From the NCBI GenBank assembly GCA_004020315.1, contig SAQG01000026.1, positions 1-64,000 of the forward strand: DNA of 64,000 nt. Reading direction: 5' to 3'. Positions 42,241-50,705 of the stretch are shown piece after piece. Position 1 is the stretch's first letter; every line of letters starts with the position of its first letter. A program made the translations under genes and the position numbers. This DNA comes from Mesorhizobium sp. GTDB lineage: Bacteria > Pseudomonadota > Alphaproteobacteria > Rhizobiales > Rhizobiaceae. Below the pieces are notes generated by a model that had not been told where the DNA came from, ran no database searches, and worked only from the letters and a program-made list of their open reading frames with translations.

Positions 42241-42409
42241 GGCTTCCGAGGGATATGCGCGTTCAGAGACAAGTCGGGAGGGCGTAAGATCGTTGGCAGC
42301 TCGGCTGCTTGTCAAATTGTCAGAATCTTTCCTCAACGATAAATTGTATTTATTGGCCGACCAACGATTGCTTCGTTTACAATCGACGCTTGCGCAAATC
42401 TTCCTGTTC

Positions 42410-43225
42410 TCATTGGCAGCTGCGGCAGCCGATCTGTTCTATCTGTCGGCCCGCGTCGTGCAGGAAGCCAAGGTCGCGGTTCATGTAGAAGAGCAGGAAA
42501 GCAGAATAGAGTACAAAGACGAGGCTAAACACCAGCGTCTTCACGATCAGCGAAAGCGCAAAAACATTCAGGTGCGGTGAGGCGCGCGCCAAGAAGGCGA
42601 GCACTATGTCGGATAAGAGCATGCTGATGATGAGCGGGAAAACGAGGGTCAATGCCATCATCAGAATGCGGTTCAGCAGATCGAGGAAGATGCCGGCCGC
42701 ATCCTTGCTGAACACGGGCAAAAGTTGGTCGATCGGCCACAGGCCATAGCTGTCGTAAAGGCTGGTCAAAGAAAGTTCGAGGCCGCCGGCAGCCAGATAG
42801 ATCGTAACCATGATAACCGCGAGCAAGGTGCCGGTGGCACTCGTCTCATGGGTCATCATCGGATCGATCAGCGTCCCCATGGTGGAGCCGCGCTGTAGGT
42901 CCAGGATATCGCCGGCAGCCTCGGCCGCCCAGAACGGTATGCCCATCGCCAGCCCGAGCGTTACCCCGACCACGACCTCCTTGAGCATGTACACGACGAT
43001 CATTGTCGTCGCGATGTCACTGTTTGTCAGTTTGTTCACGATCATCGGAAAGACCGGAACCGCCAGCGCCAGAGCAACGCCGTTGCGCAGAAGGCCTGAT
43101 AGCGGCACACGCGAAAAGAGTGGCATCAGGAGCATGAACCCGGTCATGCGTGCGAGCGCGAAAGCTCCCGCCAAAAGATAGAACTGAAGCTCTTTGACCG
43201 ATGCGAAGAATGGTTCGACCGGCAT
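42410..43225 (-). CDS. rhcT: Type III secretion export apparatus protein SctT (RhcT)
   Basis: Encodes 271 residues with about six membrane segments. SctT hallmarks include LARMTGFMLLMPLFSRVPLSG near the start, KEVVVGVTLGLAMGIPFWAAEAAGDILDLQRGSTM with its conserved polar helix, and ALTLVFPLIISMLLSDIVLAFLAR. SctT helps form the export gate with SctR and SctS. It starts 9 bases after rhcS. In other rhizobia rhcU follows; here it does not. Confidence 0.93.
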   Translation of the reverse strand: MPVEPFFASVKELQFYLLAGAFALARMTGFMLLMPLFSRVPLSGLLRNGVALALAVPVFPMIVNKLTNSDIATTMIVVYMLKEVVVGVTLGLAMGIPFWAAEAAGDILDLQRGSTMGTLIDPMMTHETSATGTLLAVIMVTIYLAAGGLELSLTSLYDSYGLWPIDQLLPVFSKDAAGIFLDLLNRILMMALTLVFPLIISMLLSDIVLAFLARASPHLNVFALSLIVKTLVFSLVFVLYSAFLLFYMNRDLGFLHDAGRQIEQIGCRSCQ

Positions 43226-43234
43226 CTTAGTGCC

Positions 43235-43504
43235 TCAACGCGTGACGACGGGGAATTCGTCCAGCGCCGTTGAGGCCTGCTCGGCGATCTGCTGGCCAAG
43301 CAGCGGGCCGAAGACGATGATGACCAGCAGGATCACGACGAGCTTGATCGTTTGCGGCAGGGACTGGTCCTGAATTTGCGTCAGCGCCTGGGCCAGGCCG
43401 ACAAGGATGCCGACGGCCATCGCCGCGATGATCGCTGGACTGGACGCGAACAGCACCGTCAGCAGCGCGCTTTGGACCTTCGCCAGGATGAAGTCATTGC
43501 TCAT
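43235..43504 (-). CDS. rhcS: Type III secretion export apparatus protein SctS (RhcS)
   Basis: Encodes 89 residues with two membrane helices. SctS/FliQ markers are SSPAIIAAMAVGILVGLAQALTQIQDQSLP, containing the conserved QxQ loop, and PQTIKLVVILLVIIVFGPLLG. It forms part of the helical export gate with RhcR and RhcT. Length and order fit the family. There are 18 bases from rhcR. Confidence 0.95.
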   Translation of the reverse strand: MSNDFILAKVQSALLTVLFASSPAIIAAMAVGILVGLAQALTQIQDQSLPQTIKLVVILLVIIVFGPLLGQQIAEQASTALDEFPVVTR

Positions 43505-43522
43505 GCAAACCTCCCAGCGGCG

Positions 43523-44176
43523 TCAGCCGTAACTCAGGATGAGGCCGTGCATCAGCCGCGACCAGCCATCTATGGCGACGAAAAGGAACAGTTTCAGCGG
43601 GATCGAAATGAGAACCGGCGAGACCATGATCATGCCGAGCGTCATCAGGATGTTGGCAACGACGATGTCGATGATGAGGAAGGGAAGATAAAGCAGAAAG
43701 CCGATTTCAAACGCTCGCGTAAGCTCGGACGCGACAAAGGCAGGAACAAGTATCGAAAGATCGTCGTCCTTCAGGTTCTGGCGTGCCTGTTCCGGCCACA
43801 GGCGGTTCGTTCCGTCAAGAAAGAACTGCCGCTCTTCCGGCTGGGTGAATTTGATCAGGTGCTGCTGCAATGGTTCCCTGACCAGTTGCGCCGCCCTGGC
43901 GAGGTCGTCCGTCGTCTGGAACTGAACCTGCCCTTCCTGAAGGCGGCCCGACATCTCGCTCAGCAGCGGCGTCGTGACATAGACTGTGAGCACGAGCGCT
44001 ATGCCGTAGAGCACCAAATTGGGCGGCATCTGCTGGACGCCGAGCGCGTTGCGGATGAGGAACAGCACGACCGAGATTTTCAGGAAACCGGTCATGGTGA
44101 CGACTGCCAGCGGCAGCAAACCGACGAAGCCGACGGCAATCAGAATCCCAAGCAGGTTGGGCGAATTGTCAAGCAT
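43523..44176 (-). CDS. rhcR: Type III secretion export apparatus protein SctR (RhcR)
   Basis: Encodes 217 residues from the ATG at 44176, which overlaps the last codons of rhcQ by 8 bases; a longer upstream start would add a non-homologous lead. It has four membrane segments and the family's ISVVLFLIRNALGVQQMPPNL and TRAFEIGFLLYLPFLIIDIVVANILMTLGM. RhcR is the core of the gate complex (R5S4T1). The signature PPN motif and length match FliP/SctR proteins. Confidence 0.95.
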   Translation of the reverse strand: MLDNSPNLLGILIAVGFVGLLPLAVVTMTGFLKISVVLFLIRNALGVQQMPPNLVLYGIALVLTVYVTTPLLSEMSGRLQEGQVQFQTTDDLARAAQLVREPLQQHLIKFTQPEERQFFLDGTNRLWPEQARQNLKDDDLSILVPAFVASELTRAFEIGFLLYLPFLIIDIVVANILMTLGMIMVSPVLISIPLKLFLFVAIDGWSRLMHGLILSYG

Positions 44177-45293
44177 TGTCGAACATACGGGCGATCCGCA
44201 CGCCCAGGTTCTCCCCAATCCGCACGATCTCGCCACGGCCGACGCGTTTGCCATTCGCAATGATGTCGACCGTCTCTTTCGTCACATTGGCGAGCGGAAC
44301 GATGGCACCGGGTGCAAGCTGCCTTACCTCGCCGAGAGGCATCGCCGTGCGGCCGAGCTCGAAGGCAAGCGCAACCGGCAATTCGTCCAGAGTTGACTCT
44401 TCTAATGTCTGGTCGGCGTGCGGCGGCGTGTTTTGGTTCATGGTCCACTCCCATTTCGATCCAGCGATTGCAGTCGGCGCGGCAAGCAGTTGCGGCCCAC
44501 TGGCAGTCAGCACCGCCGGGGCATAAAGCCGCTCGGCAATGACGAACGCCGCCTCTTCCTCTTCGTCATCGAAAAGCACCACATCGCCAGGCTGCAGGCT
44601 TTGAAGGTCACCAAGGCTGATTGTAAGCGCGTTGCGCCAAAGGCAGACCAGCAACGGGAAGTCGGCAGGAACCGGGGGCCTCACTTTCCCGATCGCGTCG
44701 AGAAAGGCGCCGGCCCGCACGGCTAGACCAACGCTACCGGTGTACAAGGCGCAATCTATGGTTTCGTCCTTGCCGGTCAGGACGAACGCGAAGGCGGTTT
44801 CGTCCAAAACGCTGTCTTTTTGTTCGACCGACGTAATGGCGATCCTCTCGCCCAGCTTGCTCTCGATCCATTCGAGATCTTCTTCGAATACCGATTCCAG
44901 CAGCAGTGCGGCGTGAGCGGGCGCCAGTCGTTTCAGGTCGATTGCCTCGTCAGCCTTGCCAAGCCCTCTTTCGACAACAGCAAGCGGCAAGCGCAATTTG
45001 CCCGCCGTGTCTGAGACAGTGAACGCAATCGTGCACAGCGGCTGGTCCTGAGGGTTTGCTGCCGGCCAGACGACCGCGATAGCCATGGTTTTCCCGACAA
45101 TCGTGATCTGCGCGGGAGCACGGCGGCGGTAGAAGGCGTTCGATGCCTCAACCTCCACAGCAGCAACAGATTCCAATGTCAGCGGCTCGCCAACGCTCGA
45201 GCTCACCGGTTCTGCGCGCGCTTTCTTTTTTGCCGACGCCAAGGCCTGAGGCATCACACTTCCATATTCACGATCACGGGTTGGGACTATCAC
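44169..45293 (-). CDS. rhcQ: Type III secretion C-ring protein SctQ (RhcQ)
   Basis: Encodes 374 residues from a GTG whose first bases overlap the stop of the preceding gene (GTGA). An ATG at 45254 would give 361 residues. The last 75 residues are the SPOA domain: ELPVALAFELGRTAMPLGEV, then RQLAPGAIVPLANVTKETVD and VRIGENLGVRIARM. The N-terminal part resembles FliM-like folds only weakly. It forms the cytosolic sorting platform. The region before the SPOA domain (NQNTPPHADQTLEEST) could be a second internal start, as in other SctQ proteins. Confidence 0.9.
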   Translation of the reverse strand: MIVPTRDREYGSVMPQALASAKKKARAEPVSSSVGEPLTLESVAAVEVEASNAFYRRRAPAQITIVGKTMAIAVVWPAANPQDQPLCTIAFTVSDTAGKLRLPLAVVERGLGKADEAIDLKRLAPAHAALLLESVFEEDLEWIESKLGERIAITSVEQKDSVLDETAFAFVLTGKDETIDCALYTGSVGLAVRAGAFLDAIGKVRPPVPADFPLLVCLWRNALTISLGDLQSLQPGDVVLFDDEEEEAAFVIAERLYAPAVLTASGPQLLAAPTAIAGSKWEWTMNQNTPPHADQTLEESTLDELPVALAFELGRTAMPLGEVRQLAPGAIVPLANVTKETVDIIANGKRVGRGEIVRIGENLGVRIARMFDNA

Positions 45294-45775
45294 TCTGTGG
45301 GCAGGCGCTGTGGACTGCGCTCGTCTTCCTCGGAAAGCTCGGCAAGCGCGATGCGACGACGCGCAGAGCGTTTGGTCAGATGCTCCAACAGACCGTCCAG
45401 CTTCGTCACCGCCTTCATGCTCGCGCGATGATCGTTGCGAGCTGCCGATAACTCTGTTTTGCGTCGCTGCTCGGTGACGCCGGCCATCTTCTCGTTTTCC
45501 CGGAGCTGTTCGGTTTGCCTGGCGGCGATCTCGAACTGTCCCTGAAGCCTATGAAGGCTGGCTGCCTTCACCGGTTGTCCAACAAGCGAACTGAATGCTG
45601 CATCCTCGGCGTCGGCTGTGCGCTGCAGGTGTTTCCTGACGGCGGCGGCCGCCTCCTGAACCGCCCCGGCGGCCCGCTGCGCAGCGGCGTATCTCCTTGT
45701 GACCGCTTCGTTTGCGCGCTGTTCACCGTGGCGCCTGAGGTCACGCAATCGTGCGATTATGTCACGATCCTCCAT
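45290..45775 (-). CDS. Type III secretion stalk protein SctO-like
   Basis: Encodes 161 residues from the ATG at 45775, which overlaps the end of rhcN by 14 bases. It is almost entirely a coiled coil (RRYAAAQRAAGAVQEAAAAV, QFEIAARQTEQLREN), like the YscO/FliJ stalk that sits in the ATPase hexamer. The extra long open frame upstream in the same phase is a shadow of rhcN. Sequence similarity within SctO is low, so the assignment rests on place, length and helical character. Rhizobial literature uses several names for it. Confidence 0.8.
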   Translation of the reverse strand: MEDRDIIARLRDLRRHGEQRANEAVTRRYAAAQRAAGAVQEAAAAVRKHLQRTADAEDAAFSSLVGQPVKAASLHRLQGQFEIAARQTEQLRENEKMAGVTEQRRKTELSAARNDHRASMKAVTKLDGLLEHLTKRSARRRIALAELSEEDERSPQRLPTE

Positions 45776-47120
45776 TGACGATCCCCCGCATGCGTTCGCG
45801 TGTCCTCTCGATGGTCTCGTGGGTAGCAGAGGGCTGTCGCAGGAAGGCGTTGATGGTGTCGATCTTCGCCACCGCCTCGTCCGCCACCGCATCGCTGCCC
45901 TTTTCGTATTCACCGACGCGCAGCAGCAATTCGACGTCGGCGTAGCGGGCGAGCAATTCCCGTAGGCGGCCGGCGTCCGACCGATGCTCAGCCGGCACCA
46001 CCGTGTCCATGAGGCGGCTGCGGCTGCGCAGCACATCGATGGCCGGGAAATGATTGCGCTGCGCAAGTTCGTTTGACAGAAAGACGTGGCCATCGAGAAG
46101 CGCCTGGATTTCTTCGGCAACCGGATCCAGCGTGCCATCGCCCTCCAGAAGTACGCTGTAGAGGCTTGTAATGGAGCCGACGCGGCCAGGCCCGGAGCGC
46201 TCGAGCAATCGGGGCAGAACTGCAAAAAGCGAAGACGGAAAACCGCGACGCGTCGGCGACTCGCCGGAAGCGAGGCCAATCTCGCGCTGCGCACGGGCAA
46301 ACCGCGTGATGTTGTCCATCGCCAGCAACACATGCTTTCCCTGGTCGCGAAAATATTCGGCGATACTGGTTGCCACATAGGCGGCCTTGACGCGCTCGAT
46401 CGCCGGCCGGTCGGACGTCGCGACGACGATGATTGCCCGCGCCAGCCCTGCCGGGCCGAGCTGATGCTCGATGAATTCGCGCACTTCACGTCCGCGTTCG
46501 CCGACAAGAGCAACCACGGCAACATCTGCGTCGGTGCCGCTGACGATATCCGAAAGCAGGATCGACTTGCCGACGCCAGGTTCGCCGAAGATGCCGACGC
46601 GCTGCCCACGCGCGCAGGTGAGAAGCCCATCGAGGGCGCGGATTCCGAGCTGGATAGGCTCGGAAATCAAACTGCGCTCCAGCGGAGATGGCGGATAGGC
46701 ATTGACCGGATAGCTGCCGGTAATGCCATCCAGCGAAAGCGGCTTGCCATCCAATGGGTCGCCGAACGCGCTGATCACCCGACCAAGTAGAGCGGGCCCA
46801 ACAGGCACCGTTTGGACCTTCCCGGTCGCAATTACCTCGGTGAGGTTCGAAAGGCCGGTAAGATCGCCAAGCGGAACAAGGATTGCCATCTCGTCCATAA
46901 GCCCGACGACTTCCGCCTTGGTCGCTGTGCCGGTCCTGGGGTCGACGAGTTCGCATATCTCGCCGATCCGAACCTGCTCCACCGTCGCGTGAATGACCGT
47001 GCCGGTCACCCGTCGTACGCGCCCTTTCCTGGGTCGGCTGGCATCGTCACGCAGGCCTGAACGCAGGTTCGGAACGATCGATGCGAGGCGGCTCTCGATA
47101 TTGATGGCGGGACTTGTCAT
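45762..47120 (-). CDS. rhcN: Type III secretion ATPase SctN (RhcN)
   Basis: Encodes 452 residues, the usual length. Walker A is GEPGVGKS (about 179-186), Walker B lies in HVLLAMDNITRFARAQREI, and the family's VALVGERGREVREF and SLYSVLLEGDGTLDPVAEEI are present. It drives unfolding and release of substrates from chaperones. Overlaps on both sides (ATGA with nolV, 14 bases with the stalk gene) show tight coupling. Confidence 0.97.
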   Translation of the reverse strand: MTSPAINIESRLASIVPNLRSGLRDDASRPRKGRVRRVTGTVIHATVEQVRIGEICELVDPRTGTATKAEVVGLMDEMAILVPLGDLTGLSNLTEVIATGKVQTVPVGPALLGRVISAFGDPLDGKPLSLDGITGSYPVNAYPPSPLERSLISEPIQLGIRALDGLLTCARGQRVGIFGEPGVGKSILLSDIVSGTDADVAVVALVGERGREVREFIEHQLGPAGLARAIIVVATSDRPAIERVKAAYVATSIAEYFRDQGKHVLLAMDNITRFARAQREIGLASGESPTRRGFPSSLFAVLPRLLERSGPGRVGSITSLYSVLLEGDGTLDPVAEEIQALLDGHVFLSNELAQRNHFPAIDVLRSRSRLMDTVVPAEHRSDAGRLRELLARYADVELLLRVGEYEKGSDAVADEAVAKIDTINAFLRQPSATHETIERTRERMRGIVNGGS

Positions 47121-47737
47121 GCCGGCGCCTCGGCCTTCGATAAAACCGCAGCGGCAATGGCATTGAGCTGTGCGTCGATACTGGCGTCAATGACGGCAAT
47201 GTCGGTCAAGAGGATGCAGGCGCCACTCGCCAGCGTATCATCCGGCTCGATCTCGACCGTCATGCCCAAGTCGGTCTCGCGCAGAACCGCATTCAGTTCA
47301 TCGCGAACCTTGTTGACGGAAGCGGGATGAAGTCGGACCTTCAGATATTTGGCGCGGCGAATCTCAGTGACGGCCTGCGCGGCGGCCTTGGCGACCAGCA
47401 TGCTCACGTCGAATTCTCCCAGCACTCGCCTGACGACATCGAGGGCTAGATTGATGATTTCGGCTTCCAGCCCACCAAGATAGCGATCTACCTTGACCGC
47501 GGTCTCGCTCACCATACGCGCGGCATCCGCGTCGCCTTGCGCCTTGCCGTCTTCATAACCCTGCGCATATTCGGCCGCATAGGCTCGCCGAGCGGCGTCA
47601 CGCAACTGCTGCGCATCACGCCTGGCTTCGTCGAGAAAGGCGTGCCCATCTTGCCAGGCGCGTGCCTCAGCAGCGCGCAGGATACGGGCGAAAGGGCGCT
47701 TCGGCACGGCAGTGGTCGCGTTGCCCGGTTCGACCAT
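47117..47737 (-). CDS. nolV: Type III secretion stator SctL (NolV)
   Basis: Encodes 206 residues. The N-terminus is a coiled coil with repeated Ala/Arg/Asp (DEARRDAQQLRDAARRAYAAEYAQGYEDGK), the FliH/SctL pattern, followed by the C-terminal ATPase-binding fold (YLGGLEAEIINLALDVVRRVLG and VKVRLHPASVN-like text). NolV negatively regulates the ATPase and links it to the sorting platform. It ends in the start of rhcN. Confidence 0.93.
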   Translation of the reverse strand: MVEPGNATTAVPKRPFARILRAAEARAWQDGHAFLDEARRDAQQLRDAARRAYAAEYAQGYEDGKAQGDADAARMVSETAVKVDRYLGGLEAEIINLALDVVRRVLGEFDVSMLVAKAAAQAVTEIRRAKYLKVRLHPASVNKVRDELNAVLRETDLGMTVEIEPDDTLASGACILLTDIAVIDASIDAQLNAIAAAVLSKAEAPA

Positions 47738-47742
47738 CTCGT

Positions 47743-48366
47743 CTAACCCATCGCCCGTCGAACAATCGCCGGACCAGCTTCGGAAAATGGTTTGGCCGTC
47801 GCGTTGTCAAAAAGCTCATGCGGCATCAGTTTGAGGCGAACCCGTATGCTCGTTTCGCCGGGCATCGACTGACACCAGGCGCCAAGGCAACTCAAGCCGT
47901 CAGCATGGACACGACCATGGATATCTTCCAGGGGGTCCAACGGCTGCATTGGACCGGCCAGATCGCGGTTGGCGACTGCGAAAGCGCAGAGATCCGCGCC
48001 GAGTGCTGCCTGCAATGCGGCGGTTTGGCGTCCATCAATGACGGCGGCCAGACTGCCGGCCCAGTAGATCGCACCCGCGCGAAGCGCAAGTTCCTCCAAC
48101 TCCTCACCCGACGACAAAGCGATCGCCCGATCTATCTCATCGGCTGGTTCGTTGGAAACGGCGCCGCTGAGTCCGTAACGGTCGAGCAGAAGCTCTGACA
48201 ATCGGCCATGCAGGCGCTGCGACCTCAACATACGCTCGCAGGCAGCCTCGCCGATCGCGCCGTCAAAGCATTGCGCCAGCCGGGCCGCATCCGCATAGCC
48301 TGCCGGATTGGACATGAACGTCTGCCATTCCGGGCTGGCAGTTTGCTTCGGGCCGGTCTGGATCAT
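47743..48366 (-). CDS. nolU: Type III secretion protein SctK (NolU)
   Basis: Encodes 207 residues from the ATG at 48366, which overlaps the stop of rhcJ (ATGA). SctK proteins are poorly conserved; here the order rhcJ-nolU-nolV and phrases such as SRRLHGRLSELLLDRYG-like and LALRAGAIYWAGSLAAVIDGR support it. NolU links the basal body to the sorting platform. No membrane segment. There are 5 bases to nolV. Confidence 0.85.
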   Translation of the reverse strand: MIQTGPKQTASPEWQTFMSNPAGYADAARLAQCFDGAIGEAACERMLRSQRLHGRLSELLLDRYGLSGAVSNEPADEIDRAIALSSGEELEELALRAGAIYWAGSLAAVIDGRQTAALQAALGADLCAFAVANRDLAGPMQPLDPLEDIHGRVHADGLSCLGAWCQSMPGETSIRVRLKLMPHELFDNATAKPFSEAGPAIVRRAMG

Positions 48367-49202
48367 GTCTTCTTCACAGGCATTGCCGAAGCGTCGAGCG
48401 CATAGACGCCGGGCCGTCGAAACCACTGGACGTAAGCCAACCGGGCAGCCAGCGCGAGTATCGCCGCCGACATGCCGTAAAACAGCCACATCGCGGCAGC
48501 GACGCTGTCGGGATGCAGCCAGAGGCCGAGGAAGGTTGTGAAACCTGGCTCGCCGGTTGCGTGTTCGGGGACTGCCGCGGTCACCGGAATGACCGTGACG
48601 GATACATTGTCATAGGTCAGGCCGGCGATGCCTTTGGCCACCAGCATCTTGACCTGCGGGATCAGCTCATTCATCGGAACGGATGCGCGATGCCGGATGA
48701 AAACGGAGGCGGACGATGGCACCAGTCGCTGTCTTAGAGGATCGTTTTCGGGCAGGACGAGATGAACGCGCGCGGAAAGCACGCCGTCGATGTCCGAAAT
48801 CGTCTGCGACAACTCCTGGCTCAGGCCATAGATCATCGTCGCCCGCTCTTCGACCGGCGAGGATACAAGCCCGTCTCGCTTGAACACGTCGCCGAGCGTC
48901 TGGAATTCCTGTTTGGGCAATCCGCTTTCGTCGAGAATCGCCATGGCTTCGGCGAAACGGTCCTTCTGTACGGAAACCGTCATTTTGCCGTCCTTGCCGG
49001 CCTCGCGCTGGGCCGGAATCCCGTGACGCATCAGCGTGGCCACGATCTCGTTGGCCTGCCGCTGGTTGAGGTTGGAGTACAGCTCAACCGAGCACGCCTG
49101 GAGCACAAGCATGCTCACCACAACGAGCGCGACGCGGCACCGGGCGCCGCATCGATTCAATAGTGTTGACCGCCGCGGCAAGGATAGCGTGTGCACGAAC
49201 AC
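48363..49202 (-). CDS. rhcJ: Type III secretion inner-ring lipoprotein SctJ (RhcJ/NolT)
   Basis: Encodes 279 residues from a GTG. A lipoprotein signal ends in LQAC with Cys37 as the lipidated residue. Two ring-building motifs follow: SNLNQRQANEIVATLMRHGIPA and VHLVLPENDPLRQ with SASVFIRHRASVPMNE. One C-terminal membrane span (about 238-262) ends in a short cytosolic tail. This gives the typical SctJ/FliF-like topology. nolU starts in its last bases. Confidence 0.95.
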   Translation of the reverse strand: MFVHTLSLPRRSTLLNRCGARCRVALVVVSMLVLQACSVELYSNLNQRQANEIVATLMRHGIPAQREAGKDGKMTVSVQKDRFAEAMAILDESGLPKQEFQTLGDVFKRDGLVSSPVEERATMIYGLSQELSQTISDIDGVLSARVHLVLPENDPLRQRLVPSSASVFIRHRASVPMNELIPQVKMLVAKGIAGLTYDNVSVTVIPVTAAVPEHATGEPGFTTFLGLWLHPDSVAAAMWLFYGMSAAILALAARLAYVQWFRRPGVYALDASAMPVKKT

Positions 49203-49211
49203 TCCGTAGGC

Positions 49212-49841
49212 TTACTGTTGCTTGATCAGCGTGCTGGTAGATGACGTAACGGCCGTCACGCTGCTCGTGACCACCTCGAGATTGGCGGCTGCCCACATCA
49301 CTGAAATGGACCGTTCGAGGAGTTGCTCAGCATTCTTTTCCGTGGCGTTTTCGCCTTCCTTGCCTGACGGGGCAGTCTTGCCGGCGCCCTGCATGGTGGC
49401 CGTTTCAGCATTCACAGGGGCATTTGCCTGGCCAAGGGCCTTCTGGACCTGCTGCATGGTCCCTTCCAACGACTGAACCGCAGAACCGAACAATGCAGAC
49501 GGATCCGTGAGCGCCCCGCCCCCAGCCTTTTCCACCTCGGCCAGATAGTCGAAGAGCTTGTGTTCGATGACCGGCTCGGTCTTTTCCAATTTGGAGGATT
49601 GTCCGGCCATTGCCGGATTGGCTCCGGAAGATGCCTGCGCCACCTGCTGGCCTGCCCGTGTGGCGACATCACCGCGTTCAGGCATACTAACCTTGGCGGC
49701 ATCATGTTTTTCCTGATTGGCACCCACCATTCGGTTACCCGGCTGCGCTGCCGGGCTGGCGGTGATCTGCTGCTGCGAAGTAATGCTGGTGGTCAAGTTT
49801 GCGAGTGTAGCTTCCAAGGCTCCAACCGGCGCGATTTGCAT
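49212..49841 (-). CDS. nolB: Type III secretion inner rod SctI (NolB)
   Basis: Encodes 209 residues with AGGAGG upstream. The N-terminal half is low complexity, rich in Ala, Gln, Thr and Ser. The conserved C-terminal half holds DYLAEVEKAGGGALTDPSAL and a final helix AAANLEVVTSSVTAVTSSTSTLIKQQ, as in NolB/SctI. It is an inner rod component. It follows rhcC1 by 20 bases and precedes rhcJ by 9. Confidence 0.88.
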   Translation of the reverse strand: MQIAPVGALEATLANLTTSITSQQQITASPAAQPGNRMVGANQEKHDAAKVSMPERGDVATRAGQQVAQASSGANPAMAGQSSKLEKTEPVIEHKLFDYLAEVEKAGGGALTDPSALFGSAVQSLEGTMQQVQKALGQANAPVNAETATMQGAGKTAPSGKEGENATEKNAEQLLERSISVMWAAANLEVVTSSVTAVTSSTSTLIKQQ

Positions 49842-49861
49842 GAACCTGCCCTCCTGCTTGC

Positions 49862-50515
49862 TTAGTTCGGTTTGCCGGAGGGAACACTTTGCGCCTCCGC
49901 CTGCCTTCCGCGGAAAACGCGGACCGGAACAACTTTGCCAACGTCCTGCTTCGTGCTCGGCGCCGCCGCTGGAACTCCCAGTGTTTTCCTGACAAGTTCA
50001 ACATAGGATGGCGGCCCCGATACCGAGACAACATCGTCTTGCTTGGACACTTTTATCGGAAACTTCGGGTCGATGACCCCCAGCCGCGAAAGCCGATCTT
50101 CCGCACTGGCAGCCGTGTTGGCGTCAAGCGCGATCATTTCCGTCCGGACCTCAGCTTCGGTCGCGACGTTCATAACGATGCCATCAAAATGCCAGACCAA
50201 CCCGTATCGGTTGCAGATCTCTTGCAGAAACTCGCGGGCCGTTCCAACCGGCATGCCGGCGCTTAAACGCCCCTTTACGAGTTTGCTGACACGCATGGGC
50301 ACCCGCATGTTGCGCCCCAGCTCGACCAGCGCATCGGCCACCGACTGATCGACGGTGATGTATTTGTACGGGCCGGCAGGCCAGCGCGGTTCGGCGGCGT
50401 TAGCCCGCGACGGGGCAAGGCTGAACGCCAGGATCACCGCAAGGCCGCAGGTGACGAAAGCAGCCCTGGCTCCCGAGAACCGATCCGCATGGCAGGTGTC
50501 GCGTCCCGTCAACAT
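49862..50515 (-). CDS. rhcC1: Type III secretion secretin N-terminal protein RhcC1
   Basis: Encodes 217 residues from the ATG at 50515 (an upstream GTG would add 8). It has a Sec signal (FVTCGLAVILAFSLAPSRANA). The mature part has the SctC N0 domain: PYKYITVDQSVADALVELGRN and EFLQEICNRYGLVWHFDGIVM. The pore-forming part of secretin is missing, as in rhizobia, where the secretin is split into RhcC1 and RhcC2. RhcC2 is not in the window. It opens the operon. Confidence 0.92.
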   Translation of the reverse strand: MLTGRDTCHADRFSGARAAFVTCGLAVILAFSLAPSRANAAEPRWPAGPYKYITVDQSVADALVELGRNMRVPMRVSKLVKGRLSAGMPVGTAREFLQEICNRYGLVWHFDGIVMNVATEAEVRTEMIALDANTAASAEDRLSRLGVIDPKFPIKVSKQDDVVSVSGPPSYVELVRKTLGVPAAAPSTKQDVGKVVPVRVFRGRQAEAQSVPSGKPN

Positions 50516-50614
50516 TGGTCCTATCGCAAAGGGACGCACGAGCGATGGCCCGCGTCGCTTGTTTCATGGTTTATCCGCCGATTCACTCTATCGTGCACAT
50601 TGCAAAATGGGAAG

Positions 50615-50651
50615 TCCAATTGGATTGCGCATGGGCATTTGGTGCCAAATG
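50615..50651. promoter_or_regulatory. Two palindromes between rhcC1 and the L,D-transpeptidase gene
   Basis: TCCAATTGGA (50615-50624) is a perfect 10-base palindrome. Twelve bases further, CATTTGG-TG-CCAAATG (50636-50651) has perfect 7-base arms. Both lie in the 190-base divergent region (50516-50705). They fit the T-N11-A style of LysR binding sites, and a LysR gene is nearby, but no tts box was seen. Confidence 0.45.
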
Positions 50652-50705
50652 TTGCGAACCGCACGCAAAACGATATGGTGCACGCTGGAATCAGGTGATC
50701 GCCAG

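Noticed and set aside
45776..46630. Long 5' part of the frame that ends in the stalk gene
   Set aside because: It is an out-of-frame reading of rhcN; the real start is the ATG at 45775.
50516..50705. tts box (TtsI binding site) before rhcC1
   Set aside because: No stretch resembling the GTCAG...TCGA..AGC pattern was seen on either strand.
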